This document shows positions 7,636 through 13,563 of a stretch of DNA of 20,154 bases, one piece after another. The notes under the pieces were generated by a model. That model worked only from the letters and a program-made list of their open reading frames with translations. It ran no database searches and had not been told where the DNA came from. Positions within the stretch are counted from its first letter, which is position 1. Each line of letters opens with the position of its first letter. Source of the DNA: JBDREF01 sp043820045 (GTDB lineage: Bacteria; Planctomycetota; Phycisphaerae; Sedimentisphaerales; Anaerobacaceae); assembly GCA_043820045.1 (NCBI GenBank), contig JBDREF010000431.1, forward strand, positions 1 through 20,154, written 5' to 3'. The translations under genes and the position numbers were made by a program.

Positions 7636-8166
7636 ATGACGCACCGGGTGGATAAACAATATCCTATGCAAAATGCAAGATACAAAACTGGTTTCACCGT
7701 TGCTGAATTGCTGTTGGCACTGGCGATATCAAGCATACTGCTCGTTGCCGTCGCCGTGGCTTTTAACGCTTCGGCGATGAATTTCAGGGAAAACGAGGAT
7801 ATTTTCCGTACCGTGAACAACGCCCGGCAGGCGCTGTTCAGGATGACCAGCCAGATTCGCACGGCGAATGCTGTCGATCCGAACGCACCGAACAACGAAT
7901 GCAGCTTTATCACTGCCGCCGGAGAAGATATAACCTATCGATACAACAACGGCGACAAGAAGCTTTATCTGATTACAAACGGCGATCTTTCCGACCCTGA
8001 CTACGTTCTTTGTGACAATGTCAGTGCTTTTATCTGCACAAAGAATGCGGTGCTTGAAGATTCCCTGATGAAGGTCAAGAGCGTTCAGATTTCCATGACG
8101 GTTGTAATCGGCGACCTGCAGCGGACGGTTTCAACCGCCGCGGTTGTCAGGAGAAATTTGAACTAA
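7636..8166 (+). CDS. Type IV pseudopilin, PilW/GspJ-like
   Basis: A second minor pilin or pseudopilin. The 176-residue product has a 19-residue leader cut at KTG|FTVAELLLALAISSILL, with mature Glu5 at residue 24 and a membrane helix of about 20-42. The globular part includes NNARQALFRMTSQIRTAN, the usual helix of PilW/GspJ proteins, and three cysteines (in NNECSF, VLCDN and FICTKN). The ATG at 7636 lies one base after the previous stop codon, so translational coupling is likely; neither it nor the in-frame ATG at 7666 (leader MQNARYKTG) has a strong ribosome site. It is the last gene of the pil operon before a tRNA with its own promoter. No GspK/PilX-like gene follows. Confidence 0.82.
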   Translation: MTHRVDKQYPMQNARYKTGFTVAELLLALAISSILLVAVAVAFNASAMNFRENEDIFRTVNNARQALFRMTSQIRTANAVDPNAPNNECSFITAAGEDITYRYNNGDKKLYLITNGDLSDPDYVLCDNVSAFICTKNAVLEDSLMKVKSVQISMTVVIGDLQRTVSTAAVVRRNLN

Positions 8167-8182
8167 AATTGTGCAAAAATCC

Positions 8183-8211
8183 TTGCCTTTTCCATTTCTG
8201 CCGGCCATAAT
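8183..8211 (+). promoter_or_regulatory. Promoter of tRNA-Val
   Basis: TTGCCT (8183-8188, 4/6 to -35) and CATAAT (8206-8211, 5/6 to -10) are separated by exactly 17 bases. Transcription would begin near 8218, about 12 bases before the mature tRNA 5' end. The tRNA should therefore be expressed independently of the pil operon ending at 8166. Confidence 0.6.
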
Positions 8212-8229
8212 ATGAGCGAACGTCCAATA

Positions 8230-8303
8230 GGGCGGTTAGCTCAGTTGGCTAGAGCGCCTGCTCGACACGCAGGAGGTCGTTGGTTCGAGTCCAATACCGC
8301 CCA
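8230..8303 (+). tRNA. tRNA-Val, anticodon GAC, with C33
   Basis: The cloverleaf is complete. The acceptor stem 8230-8236/8296-8302 has seven Watson-Crick pairs and discriminator A8303. The D stem is GCTC/GAGC (8239-8242/8252-8255), the anticodon stem CCTGC/GCAGG (8257-8261/8269-8273), and the T stem 8279-8283/8291-8295 has a TTCGAGT loop. The seven-base anticodon loop TCGACAC places GAC at 8264-8266, reading GUC and GUU valine codons. Position 33, nearly always U, is C here (8263). The 3' CCA is not encoded (TTA follows), so it must be added after transcription. Identity as valine is supported by the overall resemblance to bacterial tRNA-Val as well as the anticodon. I see no intrinsic terminator directly after it. 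Confidence 0.93.
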
Positions 8304-8523
8304 TTACCCTAACCCGCTTTGCATGAAGGACTTGCCACTCTTTCTCATTGCTGTTGCTTACCCCCATGCGGGCTGATTTTGGCCTCGTACGTTACTTGTA
8401 CGCCGGTTCTGTTCGTGCCCGGAGGTCCCCCATGCTTCTCGGATCACCTTTTTCTTGCCGGGCTATTTATCTGCAGCGATATTATATTGTTCCTAACCGC
8501 GAATCTTCCAGCCGGCCGGTTCC

Positions 8524-9306
8524 TCATAGTTTCTTTATGAAGATGTTCTTGAACTGCAAGAGGGCCGGCGGGCTGTTCCATTTGCCGTCACGTTTGCTGC
8601 CGTGGTGCTGGAGGCCTATGGGACCGGTCGCAGCGGCGCCGGGCAGTTGAGCGTTTTCGATGACCGTCTTGCCGTTCAGGACGACTGTTACCCGGTCGCC
8701 CTTCATCGTTATCTCGAAGCGGTTCCACTGCCCGACCGGCTTGTCGGCCTGCGTGCGAGGGGTCACGGCAGCGCGGATGTGCGGCGGTTGCTTGGCGTCG
8801 TTCCTGTAGCCGTAGAACTCGCCGGAGCCAATGGGCCAGCACCAGATGTTCACCTGGTTCTTACCGGAACCGCGAAGCATAATCCCGGAATCCGAGTCAG
8901 GCAGTGCCATCCGCATTTCCTGGCCGTGTATGTCCCGCGCATGCGTGCCGTCGGGCAGGATGTAAGGGACCCGCGGGTTCACATACGGCGTTTCCTTGAT
9001 TCTCCAGTCAACCCGCAGTGTGAAATCGCCGAACTCGCCGGCCGCCCACAGGCTCTTTTCGCCCTTCGCCTCACTCTCGGCGTCGTAGTCTATCACTCCG
9101 TTAATCACCTTCCAGTGTCCACCATCGCCTTCAGGTACCTTCCAGCCGGTGAAGTCGCGTCCGTTAAATAGCGAAGTAAACCCGCGAGGCGCCACGTTGT
9201 CCACTTCCTTTGTCGGCTTTGCAGGGGCCACCGCTTTCATCGAAGGAGCTATTTGCAGAACCATTCCCACAACGATAATCCACGCTACAAACCTTTTCGC
9301 ATTCAT
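8524..9306 (-). CDS. Secreted DUF1080 (3-keto-disaccharide hydrolase) protein
   Basis: DUF1080 proteins have a concanavalin-like beta-sandwich, some shown to hydrolyse 3-keto-glycosides, and are abundant in Planctomycetota and Verrucomicrobiota. The 260-residue product has a Sec signal peptide (about 1-25, ending SMKA). GFTSLFNGRDFTGWKV (42-57) is the classical family opening, followed by HWKVINGVIDY (64-74) and FTLRVDWRI (95-103). GIMLRG (141-146) carries the conserved arginine. WNRFEITMKGDRVTVVLNG (194-212) and GPIGLQHHG (228-236) then lead into the C-terminal QFKNIFIKKL. It is a single-domain protein of normal length for the family. A ribosome site AGGAG lies six bases before ATG 9306, and a promoter lies at 9379-9407. 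No sugar-catabolic neighbours are present, so the substrate cannot be named; it acts outside the cytoplasm. Confidence 0.93.
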   Translation of the reverse strand: MNAKRFVAWIIVVGMVLQIAPSMKAVAPAKPTKEVDNVAPRGFTSLFNGRDFTGWKVPEGDGGHWKVINGVIDYDAESEAKGEKSLWAAGEFGDFTLRVDWRIKETPYVNPRVPYILPDGTHARDIHGQEMRMALPDSDSGIMLRGSGKNQVNIWCWPIGSGEFYGYRNDAKQPPHIRAAVTPRTQADKPVGQWNRFEITMKGDRVTVVLNGKTVIENAQLPGAAATGPIGLQHHGSKRDGKWNSPPALLQFKNIFIKKL

Positions 9307-9378
9307 TGTTGTCTCCTAAAATTATTCGTTCACCAATTTGAGTCGTTCCGGCGTCGAACTGAACAATATCATCATGAC

Positions 9379-9407
9379 ATTATGCCCTTCCTGTCCATCA
9401 TAGTCAA
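9379..9407 (-). promoter_or_regulatory. Sigma70-type promoter of the DUF1080 gene
   Basis: On the minus strand, TTGACT (9407-9402, 5/6) and CATAAT (9384-9379, 5/6) are separated by 17 bases. The predicted start near 9372 leaves a leader of about 65 bases before ATG 9306. This is one of the best promoter matches in the window. Confidence 0.65.
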
Positions 9408-9430
9408 CATTAGCATAATCTGAGTTAATC

Positions 9431-9468
9431 CGGCTTGTCTGCCGACAGGCTGTATTAGGTATGAATAC
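9431..9468 (+). other. Tandem hairpins
   Basis: GCTTGTC (9433-9439) pairs with GACAGGC (9444-9450) around a TGCC loop with one G-T pair; the stem can be extended to 9431/9452. GTATT (9452-9456) then pairs with AATAC (9464-9468) around seven bases. The two stem-loops abut. No T-run follows the first, so it is not a standard terminator. Confidence 0.4.
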
Positions 9469-9565
9469 GGCAATCTCCCCCTGTACTGTCCTGACGGCCA
9501 AGTCCGAAACCCAGGGTAGAAGGGTCCGAACCCCGATTTTGGCTCATAAAGGCTGATTCGTATCC

Positions 9566-9582
9566 GGGCGGGGTGGGAAGGG
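9566..9582 (+). other. Putative G-quadruplex motif
   Basis: Four runs of three or four G (9566-9568, 9570-9573, 9575-9577, 9580-9582) are separated by loops of one, one and two bases, the canonical short-loop G4 pattern on the plus strand. An A/T-rich tract with AAAAATTTTT (9585-9594) begins immediately after. The motif is directly visible; folding in the cell is not shown. Confidence 0.6.
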
Positions 9583-9691
9583 ATAAAAATTTTTACAAAT
9601 TTTTGAAAATCACCATCAACATATCGGGCTTGGCAAACGCTATATAGGTGAAGGGAAGAGAAAGGCAGTTGTTAGGTAATGGGAATGGAAT

Positions 9692-9910
9692 ATGTATAAG
9701 TACTTATATGACGGCCCTGTGGAGATGCAGGGTGAGCCGGAACGGCCTGCCTCGGGTCGCCCGAAGTATGAGGTTTTGAGCGTTTCTTCGCCAGATTCTG
9801 AGGTGATTTGGTGCTCCGGCCCGCGAATTTCGCTGGTTTTCGTTACCAGCAATGGGCCGGACGGACAATCCTGCTGGGTGATGTCCGGCGGGCGCGTCCT
9901 TGAGTCTTGA
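9692..9910 (+). CDS. Small hypothetical ORF, doubtful
   Basis: The 72-residue frame begins MYKYLYDGPVEMQG and ends SCWVMSGGRVLES. It has no signal peptide, membrane helix or motif that I recognise. GGAATGGA just before the ATG could serve as a ribosome site. Overlapping open frames on the other strand have similar length, so the frame could be chance. It is the longest plus-strand frame that lies wholly inside the 940-base non-coding region. Confidence 0.2.
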   Translation: MYKYLYDGPVEMQGEPERPASGRPKYEVLSVSSPDSEVIWCSGPRISLVFVTSNGPDGQSCWVMSGGRVLES

Positions 9911-9963
9911 CGGCCGAGCCGGAGGCAGTGAGGCTCACGAGAGCACACGGCGGCAGGAAAAAG

Positions 9964-10020
9964 CGGGGGCTCCCACAGCATAATCGGGGGGAGAAATTGT
10001 CATGATAGCGAAAGCCCCCG
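9964..10020. repeat. 8-bp perfect inverted repeat
   Basis: CGGGGGCT (9964-9971) and AGCCCCCG (10013-10020) are perfect inverse complements 41 bases apart. The interval contains a further six-G run (9986-9991). As RNA this would make a long-loop stem; as DNA it could be a pair of operator half-sites. No known element matches. Confidence 0.4.
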
Positions 10021-10247
10021 TGCCGATAACGTGGCCGTGCAAGGCCGCTCACGCCAAACAGTCTTTCTGAGGTCCGGCTCTTTCGTTGTCGCATGATTCC
10101 GGATGAGCATTGTTCGGAACGCCTTAGAAGATATGGACATGCGCAAAGGCGTTTGATATTATATGCCGGTCGTGCGGCGCAAGCGCCGGGTAAGATAGAA
10201 TACATCGACGCGAAACTCGTGAATACGCGATGGCAGGATGTGGCGGT

Positions 10248-11153
10248 ATGGCGAAAGTTGGTAAATTCAAGGTTTGGTTCATGGAGACGCGGCCGCAGTT
10301 TCTCGTGCTCTCCGTGGCTCTGGTCCTTTTGGGTACGGCTATTTCATGGAATGAAGGCCACTTTGACTGGGTGAGGTTCATCCTTACGACTATCGGTCTG
10401 ATACTGGCTCACGCCGCCGTGAACATTCTCAACGATTACTTTGACTACAAGAGCGGTATAGATTTGGAAACAAACCAGACGCCCTTTTCCGGGGGCAGCA
10501 AGATCATCCCGAACGGGCTTCTGAGCCCGAGAAGCGCCTACGTTTTCGGCCTGGCCTGTCTGGCCGTGGCCCTGCCGATTGGCGTCTATCTGGCCTCGGT
10601 TTCCGGCTGGCAGCTTCTGCCGTTGATAATCGTGGGCGGCGTCATTATCTACTTCTACACTTCCTATCTGACAAAATGGCTTGTCGGAGAGTTCTGGGCC
10701 GGCCTCGGCCTGGGGACCTTGCCGGTTATCGGGACATATTTCGTCCAGACCGGCAGCTACGGCCTCGGAGCGTTCGTCGCCGCTCTGGCCCCCGGATTCC
10801 TGACGGCGAACCTGCTCTTCCTAAACGAGTTTCCGGATGTCGAGGCCGACAGGAGAGGCGGCCGCTTTCACCTGGTCATCGCTCTGGGCACACGAAGGGC
10901 CGGGCTATTGTACGCCGGATTGATGGCGATGACCTACCTGTGCATCGTTGTCGGCGCCGTGCTGCAATTGATGCCGGTCATGAGTCTCATCGCTCTGGCT
11001 TCCATACCTTTCGCCGTCAAGGCGATCCGGATAACCTTCAAAAGCCACGGCAATCCGCAGGAGATGGTCCCCGCCCTGGGCGCCAACGTCATAACCGTCC
11101 TGGCGACCGATGTCCTGCTCGCGGTGGCCTATTTCATGGACAGCTTCTTCTAA
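10248..11153 (+). CDS. UbiA-family prenyltransferase
   Basis: UbiA-superfamily enzymes are integral membrane proteins that join an isoprenyl diphosphate to an aromatic or other acceptor, as in quinone synthesis. The product has 301 residues from the ATG at 10248, with roughly eight or nine membrane helices. Two metal-diphosphate motifs are visible: NDYFDYKSGID (62-72) and NEFPDVEADRRGGR (193-206, DxxxD). The distribution resembles MenA-like and related uncharacterised prenyltransferases, but MenA-specific assignment is not safe and no other menaquinone gene is nearby. The start at 10248 is preferred because AGGA (10235-10238) is nine bases upstream; an in-frame ATG at 10230 would add MAGCGG and lacks a ribosome site. 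A terminator-like hairpin follows at 11169-11194. Confidence 0.88.
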   Translation: MAKVGKFKVWFMETRPQFLVLSVALVLLGTAISWNEGHFDWVRFILTTIGLILAHAAVNILNDYFDYKSGIDLETNQTPFSGGSKIIPNGLLSPRSAYVFGLACLAVALPIGVYLASVSGWQLLPLIIVGGVIIYFYTSYLTKWLVGEFWAGLGLGTLPVIGTYFVQTGSYGLGAFVAALAPGFLTANLLFLNEFPDVEADRRGGRFHLVIALGTRRAGLLYAGLMAMTYLCIVVGAVLQLMPVMSLIALASIPFAVKAIRITFKSHGNPQEMVPALGANVITVLATDVLLAVAYFMDSFF

Positions 11154-11168
11154 GCGATGTTTCTGCGA

Positions 11169-11194
11169 GGCGGGATATGCCCGCCGGCTTTTCT
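11169..11194 (+). terminator. Intrinsic terminator after prenyltransferase
   Basis: GGCGGG (11169-11174) and CCCGCC (11180-11185) form a perfect six-pair stem with a five-base loop. GGCTTTTCT follows, with a short T-run at 11189-11192. It lies 15 bases after the stop codon at 11153. The T-run is modest, so termination may be partial. Confidence 0.6.
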
Positions 11195-11348
11195 GGGGTG
11201 AACGGCCATGGCGGGCCTCTATGTCAGCATAGAACTCGGCACTTCCTTCGACAGTCACTATTTGAGCTTCTATCGGCCGGGTATTCACCCGGAACCGAAG
11301 TCTGGCTCTACGAATCCTGAGGGTGGCTCAATTCAGCGGCTGTGAGTA

Positions 11349-12311
11349 TCAGGTCCAGGACATCGTCGTTATTTGAGAGAAGTTCCTGAAGACCTGGACA
11401 ATCATCATAATACAGATCATCGCATAAACGAAACGCGGGAACCAGCGGGCGAACTCGTTGAACCAGAATTCGGCCGTCTCGCCGTAGTTGGTCGCGAGGC
11501 GCTGTGTAATATCGTCGAGTTGGCCGGTTTCCTCGCCGACCTTCCACATTTCCACAAGCTCTTTGGGCAGCTTCGGCGACAACCCCTCGAAGGTTGGTCC
11601 TCCGGCCCTGACGGCTTCGGCGGCGGGGCGGAACAGATCGCCTATGGCCGCATTCCCCGTCGCGGCTACCGCCATGTCCATGGAATTTGCCACCGGTGCA
11701 CCGGCCTTGCAGAGCATGTGAAAGACCCAGCAGTAACGGCTGAGAGCCAGGTTGTACATAGCCCTGCCAAGAACGGGTATGCGAAGGGCGACGTGGTCGA
11801 GAATCCTTCGAAGGAACCCCGTCTGGGGAGACATGCGGATAATCAGAACTATGACTATCGCCGGGACCCAAAATATAAGGTTAATCTTCAGTGCCGCGAG
11901 CAGGTAAGACTCGACGTCCCAGCCGCCCATAACGAAAGCCGGTACCGGGGCGATGAATCCGGCCAGTAAGAGGATCATAAATGGCAGGAGCAGTCCCGAG
12001 AGCATTCTCTTTAGCATTCGTTGCGACATTTCGTGCCACTTGGCAAGCAGTCCCATAATATCGGCGAGATTGCCGGAAGTTTCGGCGGCCTCGACGAGCA
12101 TTATATCAACCGGGCGAAAGACTTTGCGGTAGCGGCTCATAGTCTCGGCCAGGGGGTTGCCTTGTGAGACGCCATCGGCAAGGGCAAGAAAGGCTTTTCG
12201 CATTCGCGGATCCAGTCCCGGGGCGATGGTATTGAGCGAACGCAGCAGCGGCACACCGGCATCCAGCATGGTGTACAGATTGTGATAGGCCATGGCACGT
12301 GTATCAGGCAC
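11349..12311 (-). CDS. Stand-alone GspF/PilC-family membrane protein
   Basis: This is a second T2SSF-domain protein, 320 residues, separate from the pil operon and with no ATPase or pilin gene beside it. The first T2SSF domain spans about 5-120 (MLDAGVPLLRSL near 14-25, VEAAETSGNL near 72-81). Membrane helices lie at about 104-128 and 143-162. The second domain spans about 183-300, with HMLCKAGAPVANSM and KVGEETGQLDD. A last helix is at about 288-306. It lacks any N-terminal extension. The start is GTG at 12311, supported by AGGAG six bases upstream; the 11 bases before the start codon are identical to those before the DUF1080 gene. It probably serves a different pilus or secretion system encoded elsewhere. 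Family sure, system unknown. Confidence 0.88.
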   Translation of the reverse strand: MPDTRAMAYHNLYTMLDAGVPLLRSLNTIAPGLDPRMRKAFLALADGVSQGNPLAETMSRYRKVFRPVDIMLVEAAETSGNLADIMGLLAKWHEMSQRMLKRMLSGLLLPFMILLLAGFIAPVPAFVMGGWDVESYLLAALKINLIFWVPAIVIVLIIRMSPQTGFLRRILDHVALRIPVLGRAMYNLALSRYCWVFHMLCKAGAPVANSMDMAVAATGNAAIGDLFRPAAEAVRAGGPTFEGLSPKLPKELVEMWKVGEETGQLDDITQRLATNYGETAEFWFNEFARWFPRFVYAMICIMMIVQVFRNFSQITTMSWT

Positions 12312-12379
12312 TGTTGTCTCCTTATCGGACTGTTATCTGAAAGTAGACTCTCTGTCAACAGCCGACTTCTCACAGCTTA

Positions 12380-12408
12380 AGAATAACCGGCCCGATCAAG
12401 ACTGTCAA
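12380..12408 (-). promoter_or_regulatory. Promoter candidate of the orphan gspF-like gene
   Basis: On the minus strand, a perfect TTGACA (12408-12403) is followed after 17 bases by TATTCT (12385-12380, 4/6). A second TTGACA at 12358-12353 has only a weak GATAAC 15 bases on. The leader from the first would be about 60 bases to the GTG at 12311. Confidence 0.5.
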
Positions 12409-12435
12409 TAAGTTTAGCAGTGCGGCCGGAAAGAC

Positions 12436-12463
12436 TTGACTATGGCACTTGCGGACTTATAAT
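12436..12463 (+). promoter_or_regulatory. Sigma70-type promoter of mscS
   Basis: TTGACT (12436-12441, 5/6) and a perfect TATAAT (12458-12463) are separated by 16 bases. Transcription would begin near 12470, giving a leader of about 175 bases before mscS. The leader has several G/A-rich stretches but no riboswitch that I recognise. Confidence 0.65.
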
Positions 12464-12644
12464 TGCCAGCTATAGAGCATGGACTCGCATCGGGGAGATG
12501 TTGAAGGTTCAATTTCAGTTGAAGATGGACAGGGAGAGATAATTGTGCCGAGTTGCCGGAGAGGCCGTAGCAGGGGTCTCGATCAGATGTGTGGCAGTTG
12601 AGGTGCTATCCGTGTGACCTGAATAATTTTTGAAAGGAGTTGAA

Positions 12645-13475
12645 ATGAGTGTAGATATAAACGCCATTCTAAACAAAATGTACGAATACCTGGCTACTTA
12701 CTGGCTGCAGGTTGTCGGGGCGATCATAATCTTTGTCGTTGGGCGTTGGGTCGCAAAGATCATTTCCAGGCTGGTCGGCAAAGTCATGACCAGGGCCAAG
12801 ATAGATTTGACTCTGGTCAATTTCGTACAAGATCTGTGCTATGTTGCATTGCTGGCGTTTGTTGTAATCGCTGCATTGGAGAAGCTGGGTGTGAACACGG
12901 CGTCATTTGCCGTCGTTGTCGGGGCTGCCGGCCTGGCAATCGGTTTTGCCCTGCAGGGTTCTCTGGGTAATTTTGCAGCAGGGGTTATACTGATTATTTT
13001 CAAGCCCTTCAAAGTAGGCGATTTCGTGGAGTTGGGCGGCAAGATGGGGACTGTAAAGGAGATTCAGATTTTCAATACTATTCTCAGCTCGCCGGACAAT
13101 GTGCGCGTCATAGTCCCGAATTCCCAAGTGACAGGCAGCAACATAATGAACTACACGGTCAACGGCACAAGGCGGGTCGATATGGTCGTGGGTGTCTCCT
13201 ACAGCGACGATCTTAAGAAAACTCGCCAGGTTATCGAGGGCGTTCTCGCGGCAGACAGCAGAATTCTGAAGGACCCGGCTCCCACTGTGGCGGTTTTCGA
13301 GCTTGGAGACAGCAGCGTTAATTTTGTCGTTCGCCCCTGGGTGAACTCCGCCGATTATTGGAGCGTTCGTTTCGATACGATCAGAGACGTCAAGCTTGCT
13401 CTCGATAAGAATGGCATAACAATACCTTTCCCGCAGCGCGATATTCATATGAAGAGCGGAGCACCCAAGGCCTGA
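12645..13475 (+). CDS. mscS: Small-conductance mechanosensitive channel MscS
   Basis: MscS is a heptameric inner-membrane channel that opens under membrane tension and releases solutes during hypo-osmotic shock. The 276-residue product is close to the 286 of E. coli MscS. Three helices lie at about 20-45, 62-82 and 88-125. The third contains the pore-lining GAAGLAIGFALQGSLGNFAAG (93-113) and the PFKVGDFVE turn (121-129). The beta domain has VIVPNSQVTGSNIMNY (155-170), and the C-terminal domain ends with the family motif IPFPQRDIHM (260-269). ATG 12645 is chosen because AAAGGAG lies just upstream; an in-frame TTG at 12630 has no such site. It has its own promoter, and a DUF481 outer-membrane gene follows after 88 bases. 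Confidence 0.96.
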   Translation: MSVDINAILNKMYEYLATYWLQVVGAIIIFVVGRWVAKIISRLVGKVMTRAKIDLTLVNFVQDLCYVALLAFVVIAALEKLGVNTASFAVVVGAAGLAIGFALQGSLGNFAAGVILIIFKPFKVGDFVELGGKMGTVKEIQIFNTILSSPDNVRVIVPNSQVTGSNIMNYTVNGTRRVDMVVGVSYSDDLKKTRQVIEGVLAADSRILKDPAPTVAVFELGDSSVNFVVRPWVNSADYWSVRFDTIRDVKLALDKNGITIPFPQRDIHMKSGAPKA

Positions 13476-13477
13476 TT

Positions 13478-13517
13478 TGCAGCCAGGGCCGTGGAGACAG
13501 AAGTTGTTCGGGCTGCA
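13478..13517 (+). repeat. Inverted repeat between mscS and DUF481 gene
   Basis: TGCAGCC (13478-13484) and GGCTGCA (13511-13517) are perfect inverse complements separated by 26 bases, directly after the mscS stop. No T-run follows. It may be a weak transcript-processing or regulatory element. Confidence 0.35.
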
Positions 13518-13563
13518 GGGCGTGTTACGAGTTTACAGGAGTTTTAACTAAAGGAAAATTACA

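Larger units (their letters stand above)
9307..10247. other. Structured intergenic region without a convincing gene
   Basis: This is the longest non-coding stretch, between the DUF1080 gene (minus) and the prenyltransferase (plus). It contains the DUF1080 promoter, two adjacent hairpins (9431-9452 and 9452-9468), a direct repeat GTCCGAAACCC/GTCCGAACCCC (9502-9512 and 9524-9534), and a G-quadruplex motif (9566-9582). These are followed by an A/T tract with two T5 runs (9583-9610), an 8-bp inverted repeat (9964-10020) and a GC hairpin (10175-10188). Small reading frames exist but none shows a family. It could encode a non-coding RNA or a regulatory leader; this is inference. Confidence 0.5.

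Noticed and set aside
8230..8303. tRNA gene as an integration site for a mobile element
   Set aside because: No integrase, no repeated tRNA 3' end and no phage-like genes follow within the window.
8304..8523. The 220 bases between the tRNA and the DUF1080 gene, checked for a terminator or small gene
   Set aside because: Only a weak 5-bp inverted repeat (8386-8402) and chance frames were found; no stem with a T-run.
10676..11320. A 214-codon plus-strand frame overlapping the prenyltransferase
   Set aside because: It is in another frame of a clear UbiA gene, with Arg-rich low-information translation. Shadow frame.
11208..11345. A 45-codon frame starting MAGLYVSIELGTSFD between the prenyltransferase and the orphan gspF
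   Set aside because: It lies after the terminator, has no promoter and only a weak ribosome site, and no recognisable motif. There is not enough support to call a gene.
12498..12542. A 14-codon upstream frame in the mscS leader
   Set aside because: GGGGA lies too close to the ATG, and the peptide shows no regulatory codon run, so a leader peptide is not supported.
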